Origin: Pseudomonas sp. B21-040
Lineage (GTDB): Bacteria; Pseudomonadota; Gammaproteobacteria; Pseudomonadales; Pseudomonadaceae
Assembly (NCBI RefSeq): GCF_024748695.1
Contig: NZ_CP087176.1
Span: 799,501-863,500 of the forward strand
Direction: 5' to 3'
Length of the DNA: 64,000 nt
Shown here: positions 50,733-64,000 of the stretch, in pieces
How positions within the stretch are numbered: position 1 is the stretch's first letter
Layout: each line of letters opens with the position of its first letter
The notes under the pieces: generated by a model
The model's input: only the letters and a program-made list of their open reading frames with translations
Databases searched by the model: none
Told to the model about the DNA's origin: nothing
Translations under genes and position numbers: made by a program

Positions 50733-52406
50733 CTAAATTTTTGCGGTAACAACCATTTTTTTCGCGTGTGCCAGAGATTCCTTGGTGAGGTCGATGCCTC
50801 CCAGCATCCGCGCCACTTCTTCGATGCGATCATTTTTGCTCAGCTTGGAGACAGCCGTATGAGTTGCATCCTCGCCCCGCACCTTGTGTACGAACAGGTG
50901 TTGGTGACCCTGCGCAGCCACTTGCGGCAAGTGAGTCACTGTCAGCACCTGCCCCCGCTCCCCAAGTCGACGCAGCAGTTGGCCGACGATTTCGGCGGTC
51001 GGACCACCGATACCCACGTCCACTTCGTCGAACACCAGTGTTGGTACGCGTGAGGTTTGTGCGGTGATCACCTGAATAGCGAGACTGATCCGCGACAGTT
51101 CGCCACCCGAAGCTACTTTGGCCAAGGCTTTCAATGGCTGTCCAGGGTTGGCGCTCACCAGCAGTTCTACCTGTTCGAGCCCGTTGGGTAACAGCTCATC
51201 GCTGCTGTTGGGTCGTAGTTCGATGGTGAAGCGGCCCCCCGGCATGCCCAGTCGCTGGATTTCCTGCTCCACGGCGCTGGCCAGGCTGCTCGACGCCTGA
51301 TGGCGCAAGTCACTCAGTTCACGCGCGCGCTCCTGATAATGACGGGCATAGGAGGCCAGCTCATCGCTGAGCCGCTCGATGGATTCGTCGTTGGCATTCA
51401 GGGTTTCGATTTCATCCAGCAGCCGTTGCTGCATCTCCGCGACTTCGGTCGGCTGGATGCGGTGCTTGCGTGCCATGGTGTAGATCGCATCCAGGCGTTC
51501 TTCCAGGTATTGCAGTCGCGCCGGGTCGGCGTCGAAGTTGTCGAGGAAGCGGTTCAGCTCGCCCACGGCTTCTTCTACCTGGATTTGTGCGCTGGTCAGC
51601 AGGCTGCTGGCTTCGCCCAGGGCGCCGATTGAATTGTTCACGCTCGAAAGACGGTTGAGGCTGGCGGTCAGGGCGTTCAGGACGTTGCCGGAATCACTTT
51701 CGCTGCATTGCTCGACGACTTGTCGGCAGATGCCCAGCAGGGTTTCGGCGTTGGTAAGGTTCTTGTGTTCCTGCTCCAGTTGTTCCAGCTCGTTTTCGCC
51801 GAGGCCGAGGTTTTCGAGTTCTTCGAGTTGATAGCTGAGCAATTGATGGCGAGCGCGCTGCTCGTCGCCGGAGTTGGAAAGGCGTTCGAGCTCCTGGCGC
51901 GTCTGGCGCCAGCGCTGGGCAGCCAGTTGTACCTGGCGGGCAAGGTCCGTGGCTCCGGCGTACTCGTCGAGGAGGCGGCGGTGGGTGTCGGTCTTGAGTA
52001 GCGATTGGTGTTCGTGCTGGCTATGGATGTCGATCAGCAACTCGCCCAGGGCCTTGAGGTCGCCGAGAGGGCAGGGCGTACCGTTGATGTAGCCGCGGGA
52101 GCGGCCTTCGGCAGTGATGACTCGACGCAGGATGCAGGGACCATCGCTTTCGAGGTCGCGCTCGGCGAGCCAGGCACTGGCTTCCGGAATATCAACAAGG
52201 TCGAAGGTGGCCAGGATGTCAGCCTTGTCTGCGCCTGGGCGGACCACGCCGCTGTCGGCGCGGTCACCCAGAGTCAGGCCCAGGGCGTCGAGCATGATCG
52301 ACTTGCCAGCGCCGGTTTCCCCGGTGATCACGCTCATCCCGCGATCGAGTTCGAGATCGAGATGTTCAACGATGGCGTAGTTATGTACGGACAGGTGCAC
52401 CAGCAT
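50733..52406 (-). CDS. recN: RecN, SMC-like DNA repair ATPase
   Basis: 557 residues. Walker A VITGETGAGKSIMLDALGL near the N terminus, a central coiled-coil region (about 150-370), signature VASGGELSRISLAIQV and Walker B PTLVFDEVDVGIGGPTAE near the C terminus. RecN acts in recombinational repair of double-strand breaks. A near-consensus LexA box lies 25 nt before the start codon, so SOS induction is expected. Confidence 0.97.
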   Translation of the reverse strand: MLVHLSVHNYAIVEHLDLELDRGMSVITGETGAGKSIMLDALGLTLGDRADSGVVRPGADKADILATFDLVDIPEASAWLAERDLESDGPCILRRVITAEGRSRGYINGTPCPLGDLKALGELLIDIHSQHEHQSLLKTDTHRRLLDEYAGATDLARQVQLAAQRWRQTRQELERLSNSGDEQRARHQLLSYQLEELENLGLGENELEQLEQEHKNLTNAETLLGICRQVVEQCSESDSGNVLNALTASLNRLSSVNNSIGALGEASSLLTSAQIQVEEAVGELNRFLDNFDADPARLQYLEERLDAIYTMARKHRIQPTEVAEMQQRLLDEIETLNANDESIERLSDELASYARHYQERARELSDLRHQASSSLASAVEQEIQRLGMPGGRFTIELRPNSSDELLPNGLEQVELLVSANPGQPLKALAKVASGGELSRISLAIQVITAQTSRVPTLVFDEVDVGIGGPTAEIVGQLLRRLGERGQVLTVTHLPQVAAQGHQHLFVHKVRGEDATHTAVSKLSKNDRIEEVARMLGGIDLTKESLAHAKKMVVTAKI

Positions 52407-52430
52407 AAAGGCCGCTCCCAGGCTTTAGGT

Positions 52431-52446
52431 CTGGTTATTTATACAG
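52431..52446 (-). promoter_or_regulatory. LexA (SOS) box of recN
   Basis: On the minus strand CTGTATAAATAACCAG, matching the consensus CTGT-N8-ACAG with one deviation and an AT-rich core, 25 nt upstream of the recN ATG. RecN is a standard SOS gene. Confidence 0.8.
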
Positions 52447-52565
52447 TGTTTTATTTGTGCCTGACAATGGCCTCGCTTGGCTCGATTTGCTTGGCCTGAC
52501 GAAATGCCCGGTGCGTCGGGTAATCGCAATGCAGCGCTTTTTGTAAGGGTAATCGCAAGAATCCC

Positions 52566-52591
52566 CTTGAAGCTGGATTTTGCGGCCCCAT
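52566..52591 (+). promoter_or_regulatory. Sigma32 (RpoH) heat-shock promoter of grpE
   Basis: CTTGAA (52566-52571), 14-nt spacer, CCCCAT (52586-52591) followed by ATA. This matches the RpoH consensus CTTGAAA / CCCCATNT. It lies 56 nt before grpE and can drive grpE-dnaK. Confidence 0.85.
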
Positions 52592-52646
52592 ATACCGGGA
52601 CAGAAGCGCGAGTTGAGCTCGCGGACGATATTGAAAGGAGAAATCT

Positions 52647-53213
52647 ATGGCTGACGAACAGACAGTGGATACGCAAAATCTAGACGCCGATCAGGCTCCA
52701 CAAGCTTCGGGCGATGACCTGACGGCTCGTGTACAAGTGCTCGAAGAGCAACTGGCAGGCGCGCAGGATCAGGCTTTGCGTGTAGCCGCCGATCTGCAGA
52801 ACGTCCGCCGTCGCGCCGAGCAGGATGTAGAAAAGGCTCACAAATTTGCCCTGGAGAAATTCGCGGGCGATTTGCTGCCGATCATCGACAGCCTTGAGCG
52901 CGGTCTGGAGTTGTCCAACCCGGACGACGAAAGCATCCGTCCAATGCGCGAAGGCATCGAGCTGACCCTGAAAATGTTCCAGGACACCCTGAAGCGTTAT
53001 CAGCTGGAAGTGATCGATCCGCATGGCGAACCGTTCAACGCTGTTCAGCATCAGGCAATGGCCATGCAGGAAAGCGCCGATGTCGAGCCGAACAGCGTGC
53101 TCAAGGTGTTCCAGAAGGGCTATCAGCTCAATGGCCGCCTGCTGCGCCCGGCCATGGTCGTGGTCAGCAAGGCGCCTGCGCCAGTTTCGCCTTCGATTGA
53201 TGAGCAGGCTTGA
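52647..53213 (+). CDS. grpE: GrpE, nucleotide-exchange factor of DnaK
   Basis: 188 residues. A polar N terminus, a long coiled coil (about 25-85: [40 protein letters not shown]) and the beta domain with [20 protein letters not shown] and [20 protein letters not shown]. It releases ADP from DnaK. AAGGAG precedes the ATG, and dnaK follows after 102 nt. Confidence 0.97.
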   Translation: MADEQTVDTQNLDADQAPQASGDDLTARVQVLEEQLAGAQDQALRVAADLQNVRRRAEQDVEKAHKFALEKFAGDLLPIIDSLERGLELSNPDDESIRPMREGIELTLKMFQDTLKRYQLEVIDPHGEPFNAVQHQAMAMQESADVEPNSVLKVFQKGYQLNGRLLRPAMVVVSKAPAPVSPSIDEQA

Positions 53214-53315
53214 AAATGGCCGCAAGGCCCCCATTTATAAGTCAAGCGTTTAAGTGCTACCGCAGTTAGCCACCACTGCTGCGGCAACCAAATCCAAAGT
53301 TTCGGGAGAGTGAAC

Positions 53316-55232
<1,917 letters not shown>

Positions 55233-55286
55233 GTTGTTGGTCGCCCGGTTGACTGCCTTTAGGCGGTGACTGGTAGGATGTCGCCG

Positions 55287-55306
55287 CGCGGGAGCTTGCT
55301 CCCGCG
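55287..55306. repeat. Short REP-like hairpin between dnaK and dnaJ
   Basis: CGCGGGAG-CTTG-CTCCCGCG, a perfect 8-bp stem of the GGGAGC REP type, 55 nt after dnaK. It may protect or attenuate the dnaK mRNA; dnaJ starts 220 nt later with no clear promoter recognised. Confidence 0.7.
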
Positions 55307-55529
55307 TTGGCGTGTCTGGAATACGCGAATTTTTACAGCATGCGACAGCGTTCGCGTGCTGCTGGTATGGCCGGGAATGCTCCTGCTTTTCGAGCCGCAA
55401 GTACCGCAATGAATCAAAGACCAGGATCGTTGAATTGACGTGAGTTGGGTCCGGGCCTGTATTGGGGCTCAACGAGTTTGGCAAGGCTCAGGAGAGGTTT
55501 GCCGAACGTCCTCAAGAGTGCAAAGACTT

Positions 55530-56654
55530 ATGACAAAGCGTGACTATTACGAAGTATTGGGTGTTGAGCGTGGCTCAAGCGAAGCAGACCTGAAGAAGGC
55601 CTACCGCCGCTTGGCGATGAAGCATCACCCGGACCGTAATCCCGATGACAAAGCGTCGGAAGAAATGTTCAAAGAGGCTAACGAAGCCTACGAAGTGTTG
55701 TCCGATTCCAGCAAGCGCGCGGCCTACGACCAGTACGGTCATGCCGGTGTCGACCCGAGCATGGGTGGCGGCGGTGCCGGTTTTGGCGGTCAGAACTTCT
55801 CCGACATCTTTGGCGATGTCTTCAGTGACTTCTTCGGTGGCGGTCGCGGCGGTTCCCGTGGCGGTGCCCAGCGCGGCAGCGACCTGCGTTACACCCTGGA
55901 ACTGAACCTGGAAGAGGCGGTGCGCGGTACCACCGTGAACATCCGCGTTCCGACGCTGGTCAACTGCAAGCCGTGCGACGGCTCGGGTGCCAAGAAAGGC
56001 TCCTCGCCAGTTACCTGCCCGACTTGCGGCGGTATCGGCCAGGTCCGCATGCAGCAGGGCTTCTTCTCGGTGCAGCAGACCTGCCCGCGTTGCCATGGCC
56101 AGGGCAAAATCATTTCCGACCCGTGCAACTCCTGCAACGGCGAAGGCCGTGTTGAAGAGTACAAAACCCTTTCCGTGAAAGTGCCGGCCGGTGTCGATAC
56201 CGGTGACCGCATTCGTCTGTCCGGCGAAGGCGAGGCGGGCGCTCAGGGTGGGCCGACTGGCGACCTGTACGTGGTGATCAATGTGCGCGAGCACGCGATC
56301 TTCCAGCGTGATGGCAAACACCTGTTCTGCGAAGTGCCGATCAGTTTTGTCGATGCGGCGTTGGGCGGTGAGCTGGAGATTCCGACCCTTGATGGTCGAG
56401 TCAAACTGAAGATCCCTGAGGGGACCCAGACCGGCAAGCAGTTCCGCGTTCGCGGCAAAGGCGTGGCGCCAGTGCGTGGCGGCGGTGCGGGTGATCTGAT
56501 GTGTCGTGTCGCGGTCGAAACCCCTGTCAATCTGGGTCGTCGTCAGCGTGAATTGCTGGAAGAGTTCCGTAGCTCCCTGGCAGACGACAACAGCCATTCG
56601 CCGAAAACCACCGGTTGGTTTGAAGGCGTGAAGCGCTTCTTCGGCGATTTGTAA
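55530..56654 (+). CDS. dnaJ: DnaJ, Hsp40 co-chaperone
   Basis: 374 residues from ATG 55530; upstream in-frame codons to 55440 are not plausible. J domain with [17 protein letters not shown] (HPD), a Gly/Phe-rich linker ([20 protein letters not shown]), four CxxCxGxG zinc motifs ([42 protein letters not shown]) and the C-terminal substrate domain. It stimulates DnaK ATPase. dapB follows after 9 nt. Confidence 0.98.
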   Translation: MTKRDYYEVLGVERGSSEADLKKAYRRLAMKHHPDRNPDDKASEEMFKEANEAYEVLSDSSKRAAYDQYGHAGVDPSMGGGGAGFGGQNFSDIFGDVFSDFFGGGRGGSRGGAQRGSDLRYTLELNLEEAVRGTTVNIRVPTLVNCKPCDGSGAKKGSSPVTCPTCGGIGQVRMQQGFFSVQQTCPRCHGQGKIISDPCNSCNGEGRVEEYKTLSVKVPAGVDTGDRIRLSGEGEAGAQGGPTGDLYVVINVREHAIFQRDGKHLFCEVPISFVDAALGGELEIPTLDGRVKLKIPEGTQTGKQFRVRGKGVAPVRGGGAGDLMCRVAVETPVNLGRRQRELLEEFRSSLADDNSHSPKTTGWFEGVKRFFGDL

Positions 56655-57470
<816 letters not shown>

Positions 57471-57484
57471 GATGCGCCCGAAAT

Positions 57485-57516
57485 CGGGTTCAAACACAGT
57501 GTTTGAGCCCGGTTTT
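57485..57516 (+). terminator. Terminator-like hairpin after dapB
   Basis: CGGGTTCAAA and TTTGAGCCCG pair around CACAGTG, followed by GTTTTAC, 15 nt past the dapB stop. The T-run is short. Confidence 0.6.
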
Positions 57517-57646
57517 ACACCGCCAAGCGACATCCTGTCGCATTCTCCAGCCTTTCGGGCTCATTGGCGGTAGACCAAAAATGCCTTTTTCTGTAAGCTA
57601 CAGCTTTAGTGTGTCCACTAAAAGCGCGCAGAATAATTCAGTGAAG

Positions 57647-57688
57647 AAGCGGGGTGACGTGTCCATACGTCACTCCGCTTTTTTACAA
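57647..57688 (+). promoter_or_regulatory. Attenuator-like hairpin upstream of carA
   Basis: AGCGGGGTGACGT and ACGTCACTCCGCT pair around GTCCAT (57648-57680), with one bulged G, followed by six T, 40-50 nt before the carA start. This has the form of an intrinsic terminator inside the carA leader. A short frame from ATG 57581 reads through it and could be a leader peptide. Attenuation by pyrimidine or arginine supply is inference. Confidence 0.55.
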
Positions 57689-57729
57689 CCTGCGATCGCC
57701 CTTTCAGGCTTTATTTACGGGAGGTCTTC

Positions 57730-58866
57730 TTGACTAAGCCAGCCATACTCGCCCTTGCTGATGGCAGCATTTTTCGCGGCGAAGCCATTGGAGCCGACGG
57801 TCAAACCGTTGGTGAGGTGGTGTTCAACACCGCAATGACCGGCTATCAGGAAATCCTTACCGATCCTTCCTACGCCCAACAGATCGTTACCCTGACCTAT
57901 CCGCACATCGGCAACACCGGCACCACGCCGGAAGACGCCGAATCCGACCGCGTCTGGTCCGCTGGCCTGGTCATCCGTGACCTGCCACTGGTTGCGAGCA
58001 ACTGGCGTAACACGATGTCCCTGTCCGATTACCTGAAAGCCAACAACGTTGTGGCTATCGCCGGTATCGACACCCGCCGCCTGACGCGCATCCTGCGTGA
58101 GAAAGGCGCACAGAACGGCTGCATCATGGCCGGTGACAACATTTCCGAAGCCGCCGCCATCGCCGCTGCACAGGGTTTCCCTGGCCTCAAGGGCATGGAC
58201 CTGGCCAAAGTCGTCAGCACCAAAGAGCAATACGAATGGCGCTCGACGGTCTGGGATCTGAAAACCGACAGCCACGCGACGATCGAAGCCTCCGAGCTGC
58301 CGTACCACGTGGTCGCCTACGACTACGGCGTCAAGCTGAACATCCTGCGCATGCTGGTCGAGCGCGGTTGCCGCGTGACCGTGGTGCCAGCACAAACTCC
58401 GGCCGCAGACGTTCTGGCGATGAAGCCGGACGGCGTGTTCCTGTCCAACGGTCCTGGTGACCCTGAGCCGTGCGACTACGCGATTCAGGCGATCAAGGAT
58501 GTGCTGGAAACCGAGATTCCGGTCTTCGGTATCTGCCTCGGTCACCAACTGCTGGCCCTGGCCTCTGGCGCCAAGACTCTGAAAATGGGTCACGGCCACC
58601 ACGGTGCCAACCACCCGGTCCAGGACCTGGACAGCGGTGTGGTGATGATCACCAGCCAAAACCACGGTTTTGCGGTAGACGAAGCGACCCTGCCAGCCAA
58701 CGTCCGTGCGATCCACAAATCGCTGTTCGACGGCACCCTGCAAGGGATCGAGCGTACCGACAAGAGCGCCTTCAGCTTCCAGGGTCACCCGGAAGCCAGC
58801 CCTGGCCCGAACGACGTAGCGCCATTGTTTGATCGCTTCATCAATGAGATGGCCAAGCGACGCTGA
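57730..58866 (+). CDS. carA: CarA, carbamoyl-phosphate synthase small subunit (TTG start)
   Basis: 378 residues. The start codon is TTG at 57730, supported by CGGGAGG 5 nt upstream and by the family N terminus [20 protein letters not shown]. The C-terminal class I glutamine amidotransferase has [14 protein letters not shown] (nucleophile Cys) and [13 protein letters not shown] (His, Glu). It supplies ammonia from glutamine to CarB for arginine and pyrimidine synthesis. The rare start codon may limit translation. Confidence 0.97.
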   Translation: MTKPAILALADGSIFRGEAIGADGQTVGEVVFNTAMTGYQEILTDPSYAQQIVTLTYPHIGNTGTTPEDAESDRVWSAGLVIRDLPLVASNWRNTMSLSDYLKANNVVAIAGIDTRRLTRILREKGAQNGCIMAGDNISEAAAIAAAQGFPGLKGMDLAKVVSTKEQYEWRSTVWDLKTDSHATIEASELPYHVVAYDYGVKLNILRMLVERGCRVTVVPAQTPAADVLAMKPDGVFLSNGPGDPEPCDYAIQAIKDVLETEIPVFGICLGHQLLALASGAKTLKMGHGHHGANHPVQDLDSGVVMITSQNHGFAVDEATLPANVRAIHKSLFDGTLQGIERTDKSAFSFQGHPEASPGPNDVAPLFDRFINEMAKRR

Positions 58867-58985
58867 TCGCTCACCTTTATTGGTGCAAGGCTTGAGGGCG
58901 GTCCCGACACCGGCGGTCCCCTCAAGGCTTCAAAGATTGAACAAGACGGCTTGCCGACTGACCTGCGGATTTGAGTGACAAACCC

Positions 58986-62203
<3,218 letters not shown>

Positions 62204-62207
<4 letters not shown>

Positions 62208-62686
62208 GCATAACCAAGTACCCAATGACTGTTCAGGGCGCTCGCGCCCTGGAAGAAGAACATACTCACCTGACCAAGGTCGTCCGTCCGAAGCTCAGCC
62301 AGGACATCGGTACGGCCCGCGAGTTGGGTGACTTGAAGGAAAACGCCGAATACCACGCTGCTCGTGAGCAGCAGGGTATGGTCGAGGCGCGTATTCGTGA
62401 CATCGAAGGCCGGATTCAGAATCAGGTCATCATCGACGTTACGAGCATTCCTCACACAGGCAAAGTGATTTTCGGTACCACCGTTGAGATTGCCAACGTT
62501 GAGACGGATGAGCGCGTGACTTACCACATCGTTGGTGAAGACGAGGCTGATTTCAAACTGGGCAAGATTTCGGTTGGATCGCCACTGGCCCGCGCCTTGA
62601 TTGCCAAGGAAGAGGGTGATGTGGTGGCGGTGAAAACGCCAAGCGGCGTCATCGAGTACGAGATTGTCGAAGTTCGCCACATCTAA
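62204..62686 (+). CDS. greA: GreA, transcript cleavage factor
   Basis: 160 residues. N-terminal coiled coil with the acidic tip ([20 protein letters not shown], containing the conserved Asp/Glu), then the FKBP-like C-terminal domain ([20 protein letters not shown]). It rescues backtracked RNA polymerase. ATG 62204 overlaps the carB stop (4 nt); an in-frame ATG at 62225 (MTVQGARAL) is a possible alternative. Confidence 0.96.
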
Positions 62687-62691
62687 AGACC

Positions 62692-62714
62692 TGCGCCCGC
62701 TACGTGCGGGCGCG
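62692..62714 (+). other. GC-rich hairpin abutting the next start codon
   Basis: GCGCCCGC-TACGT-GCGGGCGC ends right before ATG 62715. There is no T-run. In mRNA it would cover the initiation region of the following gene, so it may lower its translation or mark the greA mRNA end. Confidence 0.5.
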
Positions 62715-63119
62715 ATGGGTTGGCAGCTGACTCAGATGTTGTGGGTTGGCGGCCTGTGGCTGTTACACATCGGTCTGGCGCCGGCGCTGGGTCAAATAGG
62801 CCTGGCGCCGCTGCTGATCGACGAAATTGCAGGCATGCTGAATGCGCTGATGGTGGGATTTGCCGCAGCGTGTGTGATTTTTCAGGCTTTGGTGCTGGTT
62901 CAGACCGAGGGCCTTGCCAGTCTATGGCGCGATATTCGCGGGCAACTGCTGCTGGTGGCGCTGTATGCGTGTGCGATGTTTTTCGCGGTGCGCTTTGCTT
63001 GGCCGGATGCGGTGCGTTGGCAGGTGTTCAGCTATCTGGTGTTGGGGTTTTCCGGGCTGCTGCTGGTGTTACAACCGGTGCCAGGAGGGAGTGGCAGGGT
63101 GCGCGAGGCACACCCTTGA
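62715..63119 (+). CDS. DUF4149-like small membrane protein
   Basis: 134 residues from ATG 62715 (MGWQLTQMLWVGGLWLLHIG), a start with no clear ribosome site; an in-frame TTG at 62664 would overlap greA. Four membrane segments: 7-27, 45-68, 78-98 and 107-125 approximately. The W-x-G-G motif in the first helix and overall layout resemble DUF4149. No function is established. It lies directly after greA, as commonly in Pseudomonas. Confidence 0.65.
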   Translation: MGWQLTQMLWVGGLWLLHIGLAPALGQIGLAPLLIDEIAGMLNALMVGFAAACVIFQALVLVQTEGLASLWRDIRGQLLLVALYACAMFFAVRFAWPDAVRWQVFSYLVLGFSGLLLVLQPVPGGSGRVREAHP

Positions 63120-63128
63120 CCCTTGTCA

Positions 63129-63437
63129 TCACTTGAAGCGATGGACGTTCGACAGCTGCTTGTTGACGCTGAAGTTCTTGCGGTAAATCAGTGCCATCTT
63201 GCCGATGACTTGAACCAGATCCCCTTTGCCAACCTTGCAGAGTTCTGCAATGGTCGCCAGGCGCGATTCGCGATCGAGGATGTTGAGCTTGATTTTGATC
63301 AGCTCGTGATCCGCCAAAGCGCGTTCAAATTCGGCTAACACACCTTCAGTCAAACCGTTGTCAGCCACAATCAAAACTGGTTTCAGATGGTGGCCAATGG
63401 ATTTGTACTGTTTCTTCTGCTCTTGAGTGAGCGGCAT
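63129..63437 (-). CDS. yhbY: YhbY-family CRM-domain RNA-binding protein
   Basis: 102 residues forming one CRM domain: MPLTQEQKKQYKSIGHHLKP, GLTEGVLAEFERALADHELI and the GxxG loop in ELCKVGKGDLVQVIGKMALI. It associates with pre-50S ribosomal particles. It is divergent from rlmE, the conserved arrangement in gammaproteobacteria. Confidence 0.95.
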   Translation of the reverse strand: MPLTQEQKKQYKSIGHHLKPVLIVADNGLTEGVLAEFERALADHELIKIKLNILDRESRLATIAELCKVGKGDLVQVIGKMALIYRKNFSVNKQLSNVHRFK

Positions 63438-63538
63438 AATCTGACCCTTTCGTCTGGATTCTGTAAAATGGCGGCCATTTTACCCGAGGGCTCGTGGATC
63501 CGCCCAATTAATCACGACCCTTATCATCGAGGTGCCCA

Positions 63539-64000
63539 ATGGCGCGTTCCAAGACAAGCCTTGGTTGGCTGAAAAGACATGTCAATGATCCCTATGTGAA
63601 GCAGGCGCAGAAGGATGGCTACCGCTCGCGTGCGAGTTACAAACTTCTGGAGGTCCAGGAGAAATACAATCTGATCCGTCCCGGCATGAGCGTTGTCGAC
63701 CTGGGTGCGGCGCCCGGGGGTTGGTCGCAGGTGACTAGCCGTCTGATCGGTGGTCAGGGGCGCCTGATCGCCTCGGACATTCTGGAAATGGACAGCATTC
63801 CGGACGTGACTTTCATCCAGGGTGACTTCACCGAGGACGGAGTGCTCGCGCGGATCCTTGAAGCCGTGGGTAATTCGCAGGTGGACCTTGTGATTTCCGA
63901 TATGGCCCCCAATATGAGTGGTACGCCTGAAGTGGACATGCCAAAAGCCATGTTTCTTTGCGAGCTGGCGCTTGATTTGGCGGAACGGATACTCAAGCCA
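63539..64000 (+). CDS. rlmE: RlmE (FtsJ/RrmJ), 23S rRNA Um2552 methyltransferase, partial
   Basis: 154 codons are present from ATG 63539 (GAGGTG upstream) to the window end; the full protein is about 207-209 residues. [40 protein letters not shown] (catalytic Lys), [20 protein letters not shown] (AdoMet motif I) and [19 protein letters not shown] (catalytic Asp) are all seen. It methylates the 2'-O of U2552. ftsH normally follows outside this window. Confidence 0.96.
   Translation, partial: MARSKTSLGWLKRHVNDPYVKQAQKDGYRSRASYKLLEVQEKYNLIRPGMSVVDLGAAPGGWSQVTSRLIGGQGRLIASDILEMDSIPDVTFIQGDFTEDGVLARILEAVGNSQVDLVISDMAPNMSGTPEVDMPKAMFLCELALDLAERILKP

Overview
The window looks like chromosome of a Pseudomonas of the P. 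fluorescens group. It carries a complete pel exopolysaccharide operon with a pelX-type epimerase gene, Pseudomonas-style REP/REPIN hairpins, DUF6124-type small genes, and the usual Pseudomonas housekeeping order smpB / ratA-rnfH / omlA / fur / recN / grpE-dnaK-dnaJ-dapB-carAB-greA / yhbY / rlmE. No database search was possible; names rest on motifs, lengths and gene order.

Layout. 1-5.6 kb: end of a DUF2252 gene, a YeeE/YedE transporter, a hipBA-type toxin-antitoxin pair, two small genes of the DUF6124 neighbourhood, a large REPIN hairpin and a secreted protein with a PliG-like domain. 6-19.2 kb: pelX then pelABCDEFG, tightly packed (several 4-23 nt overlaps) behind a good sigma70-type promoter and closed by a strong terminator. 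19.3-21.4 kb: ohr, a second DUF6124 gene with a structured upstream element, and two small envelope proteins.

21.58-36.53 kb: a genomic island inserted at the 3' end of the tmRNA gene (ssrA). Its right end has a P4-type integrase beside ssrA. Both ends carry GGAATACCA repeats with a 12-bp period, probably integrase arm sites, and an imperfect att duplication (TGGTGG(A)GCCGGGG). Cargo: a type I restriction-modification locus (hsdR-hsdS-[PrrC-like ATPase]-hsdM), then a second module with a DUF3987 protein, small proteins and a second tyrosine recombinase, with about 1.5 kb of hairpin-rich non-coding DNA.

36.5-38 kb: tmRNA (tag ANDETYGQEFSLAA) and two tandem paralogous secreted small proteins. 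The flanks suggest a tandem duplication whose second copy lost the tmRNA. 38-46.7 kb: lactate operon lldP-lutA-lutB-lutC-dld, read leftward from the divergent regulator lldR, with a TTGGT-N3-ACCAA operator between them. 46.8-64 kb: the housekeeping block, including smpB (partner of the tmRNA), an SOS box at recN, a sigma32-type promoter at grpE and an attenuator-like hairpin before carA.

Most promising novelty: the PrrC-like candidate anticodon nuclease embedded in the hsd locus, the tmRNA-locus rearrangement, the inverted iteron clusters around the DUF3987 gene, and structured non-coding elements at 20.3 and 30.1 kb.
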